Under the pieces are notes generated by a model. It saw only the letters and a list, made by a program, of their open reading frames with translations. It searched no databases and was not told the origin of the DNA. 64,000 bases of DNA from Nonomuraea rubra (GTDB lineage Bacteria; Actinomycetota; Actinomycetes; Streptosporangiales; Streptosporangiaceae): assembly GCF_014207985.1 (NCBI RefSeq), contig NZ_JACHMI010000001.1, forward strand, positions 12,321,001-12,385,000, read 5' to 3'. Below, piece by piece: positions 42,384 to 51,971 of the stretch; position 1 is the stretch's first letter; each line of letters begins with the position of its first letter. A program made the translations under genes and the position numbers.

Positions 42384-43124
42384 GTGGGAGTCCTTCAGCG
42401 CTTCGAGCGAAGGCTCGAAGGCCTGGTGGAGGGAGCCTTTGCGCGGGCGTTCAAATCTGACCTTCAGCCGGTCGAGGTCGCCAGCGCGGTTCAGCGGGAG
42501 ATGGATGAGCGTGCGGCGATCGTCGCTCAAGGTCGCACGCTCGTGCCCAACGACTTCGTGGTGGAGCTGTCCACGACCGACAGCGAGAGGCTTGAGGTCT
42601 ACGCCGACAGCATCAGCCACGAACTGGCCAACCTCGCCAGGGAGTACGCCAAGGAACAGGGCTACTCCTTTGTGGGACCGGTCCGGGTCCGCTTCGAGAC
42701 CGCCGGCGACCTGGCTGTGGGTCTGTTCCGCATCAGATCGGGCGTCATCCGTGGCGCGACGGTCGAGCAGGACGAGATCCGTCAGCCGGCGAGCGACCTG
42801 CCTCCGTCGAGGCCCGGCGCGTTCAACGGGCGGCCGCGGCTGCTCGTCTCCACCCAGGATGACCCGCAGGGCGACCGCTCCTACGAGCTCACCACTCCGG
42901 TGACCTTGCTCGGCAGGGGCACCGACTGCGATCTTCGTCTCGTCGATCCAGGAGTCTCGCGGCACCATGCGGAGCTGCGCGTCGAGGGCCAGACCGTGGT
43001 TCTCGTGGATCTCGGATCGACGAACGGCACTTTCGTCAATGGCCAGCCGGTACGCAGGATCGAGCTCCAGAACGGCACAAGAGTGACGTTGGGGCGCACG
43101 ACTCTGGTGTTCCGGCGCGATTAG
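42384..43124 (+). CDS. fhaA: FHA-domain protein FhaA (DUF3662-FHA)
   Basis: 246 aa from GTG, SD GGGAGG. N-terminal DUF3662 domain (about 1-115; MGVLQRFERRLEGLVEGAFARAFKSDLQPVEVASAVQREMD), short linker, C-terminal FHA (about 165-240) with LLGRGTDCDLRL, GVSRHHAELR and DLGSTNGTFVNG, all residues of the phospho-Thr pocket. The mycobacterial protein FhaA binds phosphorylated MviN and regulates peptidoglycan assembly. First gene of the seven-gene operon. The linker here is shorter than in mycobacteria. Confidence 0.95.
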   Translation: MGVLQRFERRLEGLVEGAFARAFKSDLQPVEVASAVQREMDERAAIVAQGRTLVPNDFVVELSTTDSERLEVYADSISHELANLAREYAKEQGYSFVGPVRVRFETAGDLAVGLFRIRSGVIRGATVEQDEIRQPASDLPPSRPGAFNGRPRLLVSTQDDPQGDRSYELTTPVTLLGRGTDCDLRLVDPGVSRHHAELRVEGQTVVLVDLGSTNGTFVNGQPVRRIELQNGTRVTLGRTTLVFRRD

Positions 43125-43141
43125 GGGTAGACAGACGGTCC

Positions 43142-43612
43142 ATGTCCGAGCTCACGCTGCTGCTGATCCGGCTCGCTTTCCTGGCGGTGCTGTGGTTCTT
43201 CGTCATTGCCGCAGTCGGCGTGATCCGGACTGACTTGTTCGGCTCACGCACGGCTCCCGCGGGCGCACGTAAGGCCGCGAAACCCGCCAAACCCGTGGCC
43301 AAGCCCAAGAGCAAGAAGGGCGAGCCACGCCAGCTCATCGTCACCGGTGGCCCACTCCAAGGCACCACCATCGACCTCACGGAGACGCCCATCACCATTG
43401 GCCGGGCCAATGACGCCACGCTGGTAGTCACCGACGACTACGCTTCCAGCCGGCATGCCCGGCTCTTTCCTCAGGACGGTCAATGGATCGTGGAAGATCT
43501 TGGGTCCACCAACGGCACGTATCTCGACCGCTCGAAAGTCACCCGCCCGACCCCGGTGCCGCTCGGTGTTCCGATCCGCGTCGGCAAGACAGTCATTGAA
43601 TTGCGCAAATGA
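43142..43612 (+). CDS. fhaB: FHA-domain membrane protein FhaB (FipA)
   Basis: 156 aa: a membrane segment (about 5-28), a basic linker (KAAKPAKPVAKPKSKKG), then an FHA domain (about 63-150) with ITIGRANDATLVV, YASSRHARLF and EDLGSTNGTYLD. The mycobacterial equivalent links FtsZ to cell-wall enzymes under PknA phosphorylation. Stop overlaps pstP by four bases. Confidence 0.95.
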   Translation: MSELTLLLIRLAFLAVLWFFVIAAVGVIRTDLFGSRTAPAGARKAAKPAKPVAKPKSKKGEPRQLIVTGGPLQGTTIDLTETPITIGRANDATLVVTDDYASSRHARLFPQDGQWIVEDLGSTNGTYLDRSKVTRPTPVPLGVPIRVGKTVIELRK

Positions 43613-44913
43613 CCATCGCACTCCGCTACGCCGCCCGCTCGGACGTCGGCCTCCTCCGCGAAGGGAACGAGGACTCGGCGTACGCTAGCGGCCGCCTGCT
43701 CGCCGTCGCCGACGGCATGGGCGGGCACGCACACGGCGAGGTGGCGAGCTCAGTCGCCATCGCCGCCATGGCCTCTCTGGAAGAGGCCCAACAGGGGGGT
43801 GACCTGCTCAACGCCATCGAGGCAGCGGTACGCGACGCCAACCGCAAGCTGCACGAAATGGTGGGGCGGGATCCCAGCCTCAAAGGCATGGGCACGACTC
43901 TCACGGCCATGCTCTGGAACGGCACCCAGGTCGCGCTGGTGCACGTGGGCGACTCACGCGCCTACCTGCTCAGACGCGGGGAGCTCTACCAGATCACGCA
44001 TGACCACACGCTGGTGCAGCAGCTCGTCGACGACGGGCGCATCACGCCGGAAGAGGCGGCCACGCATCCGCAGCGCTCGATCCTGCTGCGCGCGCTCGAC
44101 GGCAGTGGCGAGGTCGATCCCGACCTCACGCTCCGCGAGGCGCAGGTGGGCGATCGTTACCTCCTGTGCTCCGACGGCCTGTCGGGCGTGGTGAGCGCCG
44201 AGACGCTGCACGCCACGCTCACCAACATCGACGACCCGGAAGAGGTCGTCCGCCAGCTCATCGACCTGGCGAACAGAGGGGGCGGGCCGGACAACATCAC
44301 GTGCGTGCTGGCCGATGTGCTGGAGATCACCGATGGGCAGCAGGTGCCCGCCGAGGCCGCCGTCGTCGGCGCCGCGGGCATGAGCCGGCTGCACGGTAAT
44401 CCACAGGACACCTCGCCGGGGCGAGTCAACGCGGTGACCGCACCCCAGCCGGTGATCACCGACGGTGAGTTCGACGAGCCGGACGCCCCTCAGGCGTCCC
44501 GGCGGTCGGGCAGGCGCCGTCGTGTGTGGCCCGTGCTGGTCACCGTGTTGGGCATTGGCGTCGTGGCCGTCGGCGTCGGCGGTTACTTTGGATATCAGTG
44601 GACCCAGGACCAGTTCTTCGTCGGAGCGAGGGGCGACGAGGTGGTCGTGTTCCAGGGGATCCAGAGGGAGCTGGGGCCGATCCCGCTGTTCCACGTCTCC
44701 AAGCCCACAGGCAAGAAGCTCTCCAGCCTGTCGGAGGCGGACCAGGCTCTGATCAAGGGTGGCATCCCGGTCACCACCGAGGCCGAAGGCATAACGAGGA
44801 TCAACAGCTTGAAGTTCGCCGACACTGAACCGAAGGAAGAGGCGACCGCGGAGGCGACCTCCACCCCCACGCCGACCGTGTCAGCCACCGCCACCAAGTC
44901 GAAACAGCAGTAG
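43609..44913 (+). CDS. pstP: PP2C-type Ser/Thr phosphatase PstP
   Basis: 434 aa. PP2C motifs: RYAARSDVGLLREGNEDS (metal Asp/Glu), VADGMGGHAHGE, GTTLTAMLW, VGDSRAYLL, CSDGLSGVV and GGPDNITCVL, all catalytic metal ligands present. One membrane segment (about 305-326; VWPVLVTVLGIGVVAVGVGGY) then a short outside domain and a Thr/Ser tail. It dephosphorylates PknA, PknB and substrates such as the FHA proteins. Coupled start (ATGA), and the stop directly precedes the rodA ATG. Confidence 0.96.
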   Translation: MTIALRYAARSDVGLLREGNEDSAYASGRLLAVADGMGGHAHGEVASSVAIAAMASLEEAQQGGDLLNAIEAAVRDANRKLHEMVGRDPSLKGMGTTLTAMLWNGTQVALVHVGDSRAYLLRRGELYQITHDHTLVQQLVDDGRITPEEAATHPQRSILLRALDGSGEVDPDLTLREAQVGDRYLLCSDGLSGVVSAETLHATLTNIDDPEEVVRQLIDLANRGGGPDNITCVLADVLEITDGQQVPAEAAVVGAAGMSRLHGNPQDTSPGRVNAVTAPQPVITDGEFDEPDAPQASRRSGRRRRVWPVLVTVLGIGVVAVGVGGYFGYQWTQDQFFVGARGDEVVVFQGIQRELGPIPLFHVSKPTGKKLSSLSEADQALIKGGIPVTTEAEGITRINSLKFADTEPKEEATAEATSTPTPTVSATATKSKQQ

Positions 44914-46293
44914 ATGAGCGAAGTCGCCGTCTCCCCCGTCCCGATGCCGGCCAAGCGGCGCGGGGCGCAGCTGATCATGCTCGCGCTCGCGGTGCTGATC
45001 GTCATGGGCGCGTACGCCAACGTGGGCCTGGCCATCGACGGGCAGGTGCCCGCGGGCATGCTGACGTACGGCCTGAGCCTGGGCGGCCTGATGCTGGCCG
45101 CCTACCTGGTGCTGGCCAAGTTCGCGCCGTGGGCCGACCCCCTGATCCTGCCGCTGGTTACGCTGGTCAACGGCATCGGCCTGGTCGTGATCTACCGGCT
45201 GGAGAGCGCTCCCATGAAGGGCGCGTCCGCGACCAACCAGATCATCATGACCGGGATCGGCGTGGTGCTGTTCGCCGTGACGCTGCTGGTCCTGCGCGAC
45301 CACCGGGCGTTGCAGCGGCTGACGTACACCGCCGGGCTGGTCGGCGTGGTGCTGCTCATCTCGCCGCTGGTGCCGGGGCTGGGCAAGGAGATCAACGGCG
45401 CGCGGATCTGGATCGGGTTCGGCTCGGCGACCATCCAGCCGGCCGAGTTCGCCAAGATCGCGCTGGTCGTCTTCTTCGCCGGCTACCTCGTCGCCAAGCG
45501 CGACGTGCTGGCGCTGGCCGGGCGCCGGCTGCTCTTCATCGACCTGCCCAGGGCCCGCGACCTCGGCCCGGTGCTGATCACCTGGGCGGTCGCCATCGGC
45601 GTCCTGGTGCTGCAGAAGGACCTGGGCTCGTCGCTGCTGCTGTTCGGCGGCTTCGTGGTGATGCTCTACATCGCCACCCAGCGCACGTCGTGGGTGCTCA
45701 TCGGCATCCTGCTGTTCGTCGGCGGCGCGTTCCTGGCCGGGCAGCTCTTCTCCCACGTGGGCGACCGCTTCGACGTCTGGCTCAACCCCAGCTCTGCCGA
45801 GTTCTACGAGCGGGAGTTCGGCGGCAGCTACCAGATCATGCAGGGCCTGTTCGGCCTGGGTGCCGGCGGCATCCTGGGCACCGGGCTCGGCCAGGGGCAC
45901 CCCGAGCTGATCCCGCTGGCCTTCTCCGACTTCATCTTCAACGCCACCGGCGAGGAGCTCGGCCTGACCGGGCTGATGGCGATCCTGATGATCTACGCGC
46001 TGATCGTCCAGCGCGGCCTGCGCACCTCCCTGGCGGCCCGCGACCCGTTCTCCAAGCTGCTGGCGGGCGGCCTGTCGTTCATCCTGGCCTGGCAGGTCTT
46101 CATCATCGTCGGCGGCGTGACGAACCTCATCCCGCTGACCGGCCTGGTGACGCCGTTCATGTCCCAGGGCGGCTCGGCCCTCCTGGCTAACTGGATCCTT
46201 ATCGCGCTGCTGGTACGAACGTCAGATGCCGCCAGACGCCCCCCGCCTCAAGCGATCCAGAACGAAGGACTGACGCAGGTGTTCCAGCGATGA
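44914..46293 (+). CDS. rodA: SEDS-family peptidoglycan glycosyltransferase RodA
   Basis: 459 aa, 10 or more membrane segments. SEDS signatures: GARIWIGFGSATIQPAEFAKIALV (catalytic-region Asp is in the family's next loop), LQKDLGSSLLLFGGFVVMLY, and GLGLGHPELIPLAFSDFIFNATGEELG-type segment near 330. Polymerises lipid II with the class B PBP encoded next. Zero-base gap to pstP and a 4-base overlap with pbpA. Named rodA by its pairing with pbpA; ftsW belongs to the dcw cluster, not seen here. Confidence 0.95.
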   Translation: MSEVAVSPVPMPAKRRGAQLIMLALAVLIVMGAYANVGLAIDGQVPAGMLTYGLSLGGLMLAAYLVLAKFAPWADPLILPLVTLVNGIGLVVIYRLESAPMKGASATNQIIMTGIGVVLFAVTLLVLRDHRALQRLTYTAGLVGVVLLISPLVPGLGKEINGARIWIGFGSATIQPAEFAKIALVVFFAGYLVAKRDVLALAGRRLLFIDLPRARDLGPVLITWAVAIGVLVLQKDLGSSLLLFGGFVVMLYIATQRTSWVLIGILLFVGGAFLAGQLFSHVGDRFDVWLNPSSAEFYEREFGGSYQIMQGLFGLGAGGILGTGLGQGHPELIPLAFSDFIFNATGEELGLTGLMAILMIYALIVQRGLRTSLAARDPFSKLLAGGLSFILAWQVFIIVGGVTNLIPLTGLVTPFMSQGGSALLANWILIALLVRTSDAARRPPPQAIQNEGLTQVFQR

Positions 46294-47753
46294 ACGGCAC
46301 TCTGAAGCGCGTGGCCGTGGCGTGCCTGGCCATGTTCGCGCTCCTGATGATCAATGTGAACTTCCTCCAGGCCGTACGGGCGGAGGAGTACCGGACGGAC
46401 CCGCGCAACACCCGCAACTACTACGACCGCTACGCCATCGAGCGGGGCCGCATCACCGCCGGCGGCAAGGTGCTCGCGCAGTCCGTCGAGACCAAGGACA
46501 GCGACTTCAAGTTCGTCAGGAAGTACACCGACGGCAAGCTGTACGCGCACGTCACGGGCTACTTCTCGCCCGAGAGCGAGAGCGCGATCGAGCGCAGCGA
46601 GAACGCCCTGCTCGACGGCTCCAGCGCGGACCTGCTGCTGCGGCGCAGCATCGACCTGTTCACGGGCGAGCCGACCAGGGGCGCCAGCGTCGATCTCACG
46701 ATCAACCCCAAGGCCCAGAAGGCGGCCTACGACGCGCTGCGCAACAGCGGCAAGCGCGGGGCCGTGATCGCGCTGGACCCCAAGACGGGGGCGATCCTGG
46801 CGATGGTCTCGCTGCCCACGTTCGACCCGGCCGAGCTGTCGGGCACCGACAAGGGCACGGTCTTCAAGAGGTACGACGAGCTGGACGCCGACAAGAGCCA
46901 GCCGCTGCTCAACCGTACGATCTCGCAGACGTACCCGCCGGGCTCCACGTTCAAGGTCGTGACCATGGCGGCCTACCTGGAGGCCGACTCCTCGCGCGGC
47001 CCGCAGACGACCGTGGCGGCGCCGCAGCGGCTGCCGCTGCCCCAGACGAACATCAGCCTGCCCAACTACGGCGGCGCCGCCTGCGGCAGCGGCCAGGTGA
47101 CGCTGGTGTACGCGCTGGAGAAGTCCTGCAACACGCCCTTCGCGTCGATGGGCATGGAGCTGGGCTTCGACGCGATGAAGGAGCAGACGGAGAAGTTCGG
47201 CATGGGCACGCCGGTGTCCGTGCCGATGGCCGCGGCGCAGAGCGACTTCGGCAAGGACTACGACAAGGCCGCGCTGGCCATGGCCTCGATCGGGCAGCGT
47301 GACAACCGGATGACGCCGCTGCAGATGGCCATGATCGCGGCGGGCATCGCCAACGACGGCACGGTGATGAAGCCGTACCTGGTCAACAAGATCACCGACG
47401 CCAAGGGCGACGCGATCGAGGAGGCCGAGCCCGACGAGCTGAAGACGGATGCGGTCAGCTCCGAGACGGCGGCCAAGCTGCGCGAGATGATGGCGAGCGT
47501 CGTGAGCAACGGCACCGCCAACCTGGCGCAGGTCCCAGGCGTCCAAGTAGCGGGTAAGACAGGCACGGCGGAGACCCTCGACGGGGCGCCGCCGCACGCC
47601 TGGTTCATCTCCTTCGCGCCCGCCGAGGACCCGAAGGTGGCCCTGGCGGTCATCGTCGAGTCCGGCGCGGCCAACGTCGGGGCGGAGGCGACCGGCGGCC
47701 ACACCGCCGCGCCGATCGCGAAGGCCGTGCTGGAGGCGGTGCTGAACAAGTGA
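46290..47753 (+). CDS. pbpA: class B penicillin-binding protein PbpA
   Basis: 487 aa with one N-terminal membrane anchor (about 7-25), a dimerisation-type domain (YRTDPRNTRNYYDRYAIERG), and a transpeptidase domain: SxxK as STFK in YPPGSTFKVV, SxN as SCN in EKSCNTPFAS, and KTG in VAGKTGTAETL. Crosslinks peptide stems outside the membrane, the target of beta-lactams. Pairs with RodA. No PASTA domain. Confidence 0.96.
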   Translation: MNGTLKRVAVACLAMFALLMINVNFLQAVRAEEYRTDPRNTRNYYDRYAIERGRITAGGKVLAQSVETKDSDFKFVRKYTDGKLYAHVTGYFSPESESAIERSENALLDGSSADLLLRRSIDLFTGEPTRGASVDLTINPKAQKAAYDALRNSGKRGAVIALDPKTGAILAMVSLPTFDPAELSGTDKGTVFKRYDELDADKSQPLLNRTISQTYPPGSTFKVVTMAAYLEADSSRGPQTTVAAPQRLPLPQTNISLPNYGGAACGSGQVTLVYALEKSCNTPFASMGMELGFDAMKEQTEKFGMGTPVSVPMAAAQSDFGKDYDKAALAMASIGQRDNRMTPLQMAMIAAGIANDGTVMKPYLVNKITDAKGDAIEEAEPDELKTDAVSSETAAKLREMMASVVSNGTANLAQVPGVQVAGKTGTAETLDGAPPHAWFISFAPAEDPKVALAVIVESGAANVGAEATGGHTAAPIAKAVLEAVLNK

Positions 47754-47774
47754 GTGACGGTAACCTGCTGGGTC

Positions 47775-49136
47775 ATGCGGCTCCGTAACCGCTACCTCCT
47801 GGTCTCCCGCATCGCCACGGGCGGTATGGGAGAGGTGTGGCGTGCCCGTGACGAACTGCTCGGGCGCGAGGTGGCGGTGAAGATCCTGCGCAGCCACATC
47901 TACGCCGATCCCACCTTCCGCGAACGTTTCCGCAACGAGGCGCGGCTGACGGCCGCGCTGGCGGACCCCGGCGTGGCGCAGATCTTCGACTACGGCGAGC
48001 AGAGCGAGCTGGCCTATCTCGTCATGGAGCTGGTGCACGGCGAGCCACTGTCGGCCATCCTGGCTCGCAACGGCGCCATCGGGCCCGAGGTGGCGCTCGA
48101 CGTGGTGCACCAGACGGCCAAGGCGCTGCACGCCGCGCACTCGGCGGGCATCATCCACCGCGACATCAAGCCGGGCAACCTGCTGGTCACCCCCGAGGGC
48201 ACCATCAAGGTGACGGACTTCGGGATCGCGCGCGCCCTGGAGGCGGCGCCGGTGACGCAGACCGGCACGGTGCTGGGCACCGCCCAGTACGTCAGCCCCG
48301 AGCAGGCGCAGGGCTTCCCGCTCACGCCCGCGACGGATCTGTACTCCCTGGGCGTGGTGGCCTACGAGTGTCTGTCGGGTCGCACGCCGTTCCGCGGTGA
48401 CAGCCAGGTGGCGATCGCGCTGCAGCACCTCAACGAGCAGCCGCCGCCGCTCGGCGTGGACGTGCCGGCGCAGGTGCGGGAGCTGGTCATGGCGCTGCTG
48501 GCCAAGGAGCCCGCGCAGCGGCCCGCGACGGCGCTGGAGGCGGCCGACCGGGCGTACGTGCTGCGGGAGTCGCTGGCGGGCGTCGAGCACGTGCCCGAGC
48601 TCAGCATGCTCACCGACCCCGGAGGCTTCCGCGTACGCGAGCCGGCCCCCGAGGACGAGCGGCAGACGGACGACCTCGCCCCCGCCACCACGGTGCAGGA
48701 GCAGCCGCCGCGCAAGCGGAGGGGTGCCAGGACGCTGGCGCTGGTGGCCACGGCGGGCTGTGCGGCGGCCGTGGGGCTCACCGCGGTGACGCTCGCCGAC
48801 CGGGAGCCGCCGGGGCGGCCGCCCGAGGTGGCCGAGCCGTCGCAGACTCCCACGGCGACGCTGACCCCGGATCAGGTCAAGCCGACGAAGACGAAGAATC
48901 GAACGCGTCGGCCGCCGGTGGTTCCGGTCAAGTCGCCGAAGCCTATACCCTCGCGGTCGGCTACGGTAAGCAAGTCGGCTACTCCTACCAAGAAGCCGAC
49001 CCCGAAACCGACCCCGAAACCGACCCGAACCCCTACGCCCACCCCGACCCCAACGCCCACCACTACCCCGACAACTCCGACACCCACCGCCTCGCCGGAC
49101 CCGGGTGATACGAACCCGCCCAAGGAGGAGACGTGA
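47775..49136 (+). CDS. pknA: Ser/Thr protein kinase PknA
   Basis: 453 aa from ATG 47775 (a GTG at 47754 adds seven residues; neither SD is strong). Kinase: ATGGMGEVW (P-loop), AVKIL (Lys), HRDIKPGN catalytic loop, DFGIAR, and GTAQYVSPE activation-loop end. One membrane segment (about 322-342) and a Pro/Thr/Lys-rich outside tail of repeated PTP and KPT units (about 375-440). No PASTA domain, as expected for PknA. Phosphorylates cell-division and wall proteins; expected target of PstP. Confidence 0.95.
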   Translation: MRLRNRYLLVSRIATGGMGEVWRARDELLGREVAVKILRSHIYADPTFRERFRNEARLTAALADPGVAQIFDYGEQSELAYLVMELVHGEPLSAILARNGAIGPEVALDVVHQTAKALHAAHSAGIIHRDIKPGNLLVTPEGTIKVTDFGIARALEAAPVTQTGTVLGTAQYVSPEQAQGFPLTPATDLYSLGVVAYECLSGRTPFRGDSQVAIALQHLNEQPPPLGVDVPAQVRELVMALLAKEPAQRPATALEAADRAYVLRESLAGVEHVPELSMLTDPGGFRVREPAPEDERQTDDLAPATTVQEQPPRKRRGARTLALVATAGCAAAVGLTAVTLADREPPGRPPEVAEPSQTPTATLTPDQVKPTKTKNRTRRPPVVPVKSPKPIPSRSATVSKSATPTKKPTPKPTPKPTRTPTPTPTPTPTTTPTTPTPTASPDPGDTNPPKEET

Positions 49137-49219
49137 TGCGCCATGGGGTCGATGATGGACACCGGCGGCCCCCCGAGCAGGCCGGTACCCAAGATGAACG
49201 GTAAGGGACAGTGCAGGAA

Positions 49220-51079
49220 ATGACTCAGCCTCGGCTACTCGGAGGTCGCTACGAGCTCGACGGCGTCGTCGGGCGCGGCGGCATGGCCGAGGTGTATCGC
49301 GCCCGAGACATCCGGCTGGACCGCATAGTCGCGATCAAGACCCTCCGCTCCGATCTGGCGCGCGACCACACCTTCCAGGCCCGGTTCCGCCGTGAGGCGC
49401 AGTCGGCGGCCTCCCTGAACCACCCGGCCGTCGTCGCCGTCTACGACACCGGCGAGGATGTCACCGACGGCACCCCCGTGCCGTACATCGTGATGGAGTA
49501 CGTCGACGGCAGGACGCTGCGCGACCTGCTGCGCCAGGACCGGCGGCTGCTCCCCGAGCGGGCGGTCGAGCTGGTCGACGGCATCCTGCGCGCGCTCGAC
49601 TACAGCCACCGCGGCGGCATCGTGCACCGCGACATCAAGCCGGCCAACGTGATGATCACGCGTGCCGGCGACGTCAAGGTGATGGACTTCGGCATCGCGC
49701 GCGCGATGGCCGACTCCGCGGCCACGATGACGCAGACCGCCCAGGTGATCGGCACCGCCCAGTACCTGTCGCCCGAGCAGGCGCGCGGCGAGCGGGTCGA
49801 CGCCCGCAGCGACATCTACTCCACCGGCTGCCTGCTGTACGAGCTGCTGACCGGCCAGCCGCCGTTCACCGGCGACTCCCCGGTCGCGATCGCCTACCAG
49901 CACGTGCGCGAGGATCCCATCCCGCCGTCCCAGATCGACCCGGAGATCCCGCAGTGGGCCGACGCCATCGTGCTCAAGGCCATGGCGAAGGACCCGGCGC
50001 ACCGCTACCAGAACGCGGGCGAGATGCGCGCCGACATCCAGCGGGCGATGTCCGGCATGCCGGTCGACGCCCAGACGATGGTGGCGAGCAACTACAACCA
50101 GGGCACGCGCATGATGACCGCCACGCAGGCGGCTCAGGGCCCGGCCACGCAGCGCACCACCGCGGTCCCGCCGTACGAGTACGACGAGGGCGGCGGGCGC
50201 GGCGGCCGGCGCAGGGCCTCGGGCGGCGGCAACGCGCTCAAGACCGCGCTGTGGATCATCATCCCGCTGCTCATCATCGGCGGGTTCATCACGGTCGGCT
50301 ACGTGGTGTTCAGCGGCGGTGGCGGCACGCCGACCGATTCCCAGGTGCAGATCCCCGATCTCGCCTCGCAGGAGCGGTCGTACGCGGAGGGACAGCTCAC
50401 CGACCTGGAGCTCAAGGTCGAGGTGGTGCAGGAGGCCAGCACCGAGGTCGAGAAGGACGCCGTCATCCGGACGGATCCCAAGGCCGGCACCAAGGTCGAG
50501 AAGAACTCCCCGGTCAAGCTGATCGTCTCCAGCGGGCCCAAGAAGGTCAAGGTGCCCGCCGACCTCGTCGGCATGTCCCAGGCGGACGCGGAGGCGGCCC
50601 TGGAGAAGGCGGGCCTGACCGGCGTCGTCAAGACGCGGAACTCCACCAAGCCGCAGGGCACGGTCGTCGCCACCGATCCCAAGGCGGGCACGGAGATCGA
50701 GGAGGGTGGCTCCGTCACCCTGTTCGTGCCGAAGGCGCTCAGCGAGGTGCCCAGCGTGATCGGCCTCACCGAGGAGGACGCCAAGGCGCAGCTCTCGGGC
50801 GCGGGCTTCAAGCCCAAGGTCGTCCGGCAGGCCGACGCCGCCCCCGAGGGCACCGTGGTGCAGCAGAACCCCGGTGAGGGGGAGAAGTTCACGGCGGGCA
50901 CGACCGTCACGATCGTGGTCTCCACCGGCCCCGCGGACGAGCCGACCGACGGGTTCCCGACGGACCAGCCGACGGACGACTTCCCGACCGACGAGCCGAC
51001 GGACGACTTCCCGACCGACGAACCCACCGACGACAACCCGATCGGTGACGACGGCCTCGGCGGTGACTTCGGCGGCTGA
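49220..51079 (+). CDS. pknB: PASTA-domain Ser/Thr protein kinase PknB
   Basis: 619 aa from ATG 49220 (GTG 49211 is an alternative). Kinase with GRGGMAEVYRAR, VAIKTL, HRDIKPAN, DFGIAR and GTAQYLSPEQARGE. One membrane segment (about 345-367) then three PASTA units (from IPDLASQERS, ADLVGMSQADAE and PSVIGLTEEDAK) that bind muropeptides or lipid II. The mycobacterial homologue has four, so this is a shorter sensor. It ends in an acidic TDDFPTDEP repeat. Last gene of the operon, closed by a strong terminator. Confidence 0.95.
   Translation: MTQPRLLGGRYELDGVVGRGGMAEVYRARDIRLDRIVAIKTLRSDLARDHTFQARFRREAQSAASLNHPAVVAVYDTGEDVTDGTPVPYIVMEYVDGRTLRDLLRQDRRLLPERAVELVDGILRALDYSHRGGIVHRDIKPANVMITRAGDVKVMDFGIARAMADSAATMTQTAQVIGTAQYLSPEQARGERVDARSDIYSTGCLLYELLTGQPPFTGDSPVAIAYQHVREDPIPPSQIDPEIPQWADAIVLKAMAKDPAHRYQNAGEMRADIQRAMSGMPVDAQTMVASNYNQGTRMMTATQAAQGPATQRTTAVPPYEYDEGGGRGGRRRASGGGNALKTALWIIIPLLIIGGFITVGYVVFSGGGGTPTDSQVQIPDLASQERSYAEGQLTDLELKVEVVQEASTEVEKDAVIRTDPKAGTKVEKNSPVKLIVSSGPKKVKVPADLVGMSQADAEAALEKAGLTGVVKTRNSTKPQGTVVATDPKAGTEIEEGGSVTLFVPKALSEVPSVIGLTEEDAKAQLSGAGFKPKVVRQADAAPEGTVVQQNPGEGEKFTAGTTVTIVVSTGPADEPTDGFPTDQPTDDFPTDEPTDDFPTDEPTDDNPIGDDGLGGDFGG
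50945..51025. repeat. 27-bp tandem repeat in the pknB 3' end
   Basis: Three 27-base units (50945-50971, 50972-50998, 50999-51025) encode TDGFPTDQP, TDDFPTDEP, TDDFPTDEP and continue into a partial fourth. In-frame expansion of an acidic extracellular tail. Confidence 0.9.
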
Positions 51080-51097
51080 GACCCCGCACGCACGGCG

Positions 51098-51125
51098 AAG
51101 GGCCGCCCCTCCGGGGGCGGCCCTT
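51098..51125. terminator. strong terminator of the fha-pkn operon
   Basis: AAGGGCCGCCCC (51098-51109), loop TCCG, GGGGCGGCCCTT (51114-51125): a 12-bp perfect stem 18 bases after the pknB stop. The symmetry also suits the convergent trpG transcript. Confidence 0.9.
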
Positions 51126-51179
51126 CCGCATGTACGGGGGTTTGTGTCGCGGGAAACGTCGTGGGAAAGCAGAGAACGC

Positions 51180-51206
51180 CCCCGCCGCTCGGGGGCAACG
51201 GCGGGG
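51180..51206 (-). terminator. hairpin downstream of trpG
   Basis: CCCCGCCG (51180-51187) and CGGCGGGG (51199-51206), an 8-bp stem with an 11-base loop, 36 bases after the trpG stop on the minus strand. Confidence 0.6.
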
Positions 51207-51242
51207 ACGCTCACTTGTACGTCGCTCTGCGCGAGACGTTTG

Positions 51243-51815
51243 TTACACGATTCCGCGCAGCCAATTTCCGAGCAGCCGATGACCATGCTCGGACAGCACG
51301 GACTCGGGGTGGAACTGGATGCCCTCGATGGGCGCCACCCGGTGCCGCAGGCCCATGATGACGCCGTCCTCCGTGCGGGCGGTCACGTCGAGCACGGCGG
51401 GCACTGTCTCGGGCAGCACGGCCAGCGAGTGGTAGCGGGTCATGCTCACGGGTGAGGGCAACGACTCGAACACGCCCTTGCCGTCGTGCGTGATGGCGCT
51501 GGTCCGCCCGTGGAAGAGGTCGGGCGCGCGGGTCACGGTGGCGCCGTAGGCCACGGCGATGGCCTGGTGGCCGAGGCAGACGCCGAGCAGCGGCCGGTTG
51601 CTGCCCGCCGCGTGGTGCACCAGGGGGACGCTCACACCGGCCGCCTCGGGGGTGCCGGGGCCGGGGCTGATGAGCACGCCGTCGAAGCCGTCGGCGTCGT
51701 GCACGCGTACGTCGTCGCGCGGCCGCACGTCGCAGTCGGCGCCGAGCTCGCGCAGGTACTGCACGATCGTGTGGACGAAGCTGTCGTGGTTGTCCACGAC
51801 CAGCACGCGGGTCAT
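51243..51815 (-). CDS. trpG: class I glutamine amidotransferase, anthranilate/aminodeoxychorismate synthase component II
   Basis: 190 aa. VLVVDNHDSFVHTIVQYL start, LISPGPGTPEAAGV, nucleophile Cys in LGVCLGHQAIA (about 79), and the His-Glu pair in IQFHPESVLSE. It supplies ammonia for anthranilate (TrpE) or aminodeoxychorismate (PabB); the partner is not adjacent, so the pathway is open and trpG/pabA cannot be separated. In actinobacteria this gene typically lies between pknB and crgA, as here. Coupled (ATGA) to the upstream small membrane gene. Confidence 0.92.
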   Translation of the reverse strand: MTRVLVVDNHDSFVHTIVQYLRELGADCDVRPRDDVRVHDADGFDGVLISPGPGTPEAAGVSVPLVHHAAGSNRPLLGVCLGHQAIAVAYGATVTRAPDLFHGRTSAITHDGKGVFESLPSPVSMTRYHSLAVLPETVPAVLDVTARTEDGVIMGLRHRVAPIEGIQFHPESVLSEHGHRLLGNWLRGIV

Positions 51816-51970
51816 TTCCTTACGGTCACCTCGTCCAGCGTCACCACGGGCTCCAGGAGCGGGAACACCGCATACCAGAGTACGGCCCCCGCGGCGGCGG
51901 CCAGCGCGACGGCCGTCAGGACCCGGGTGCGCGGGCGGCCGGGCAGCTTGCGCCAGAGCCAGGCGTACAT
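51812..51970 (-). CDS. 52-residue membrane protein between sortase and trpG
   Basis: 52 aa: MYAWLWRKLPGRPRTRVL, a hydrophobic helix (TAVALAAAAGAVLWYAVFPLLEP) and VVTLDEVTVRK. GAGGAG lies six bases before the ATG. The stop overlaps the trpG start by four bases and the start follows the sortase stop by one base, so it is part of a coupled operon. Similar short proteins of the same pattern seem to sit at this place in other actinomycetes. Function unknown. Confidence 0.75.
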   Translation of the reverse strand: MYAWLWRKLPGRPRTRVLTAVALAAAAGAVLWYAVFPLLEPVVTLDEVTVRK

Positions 51971-51971
51971 G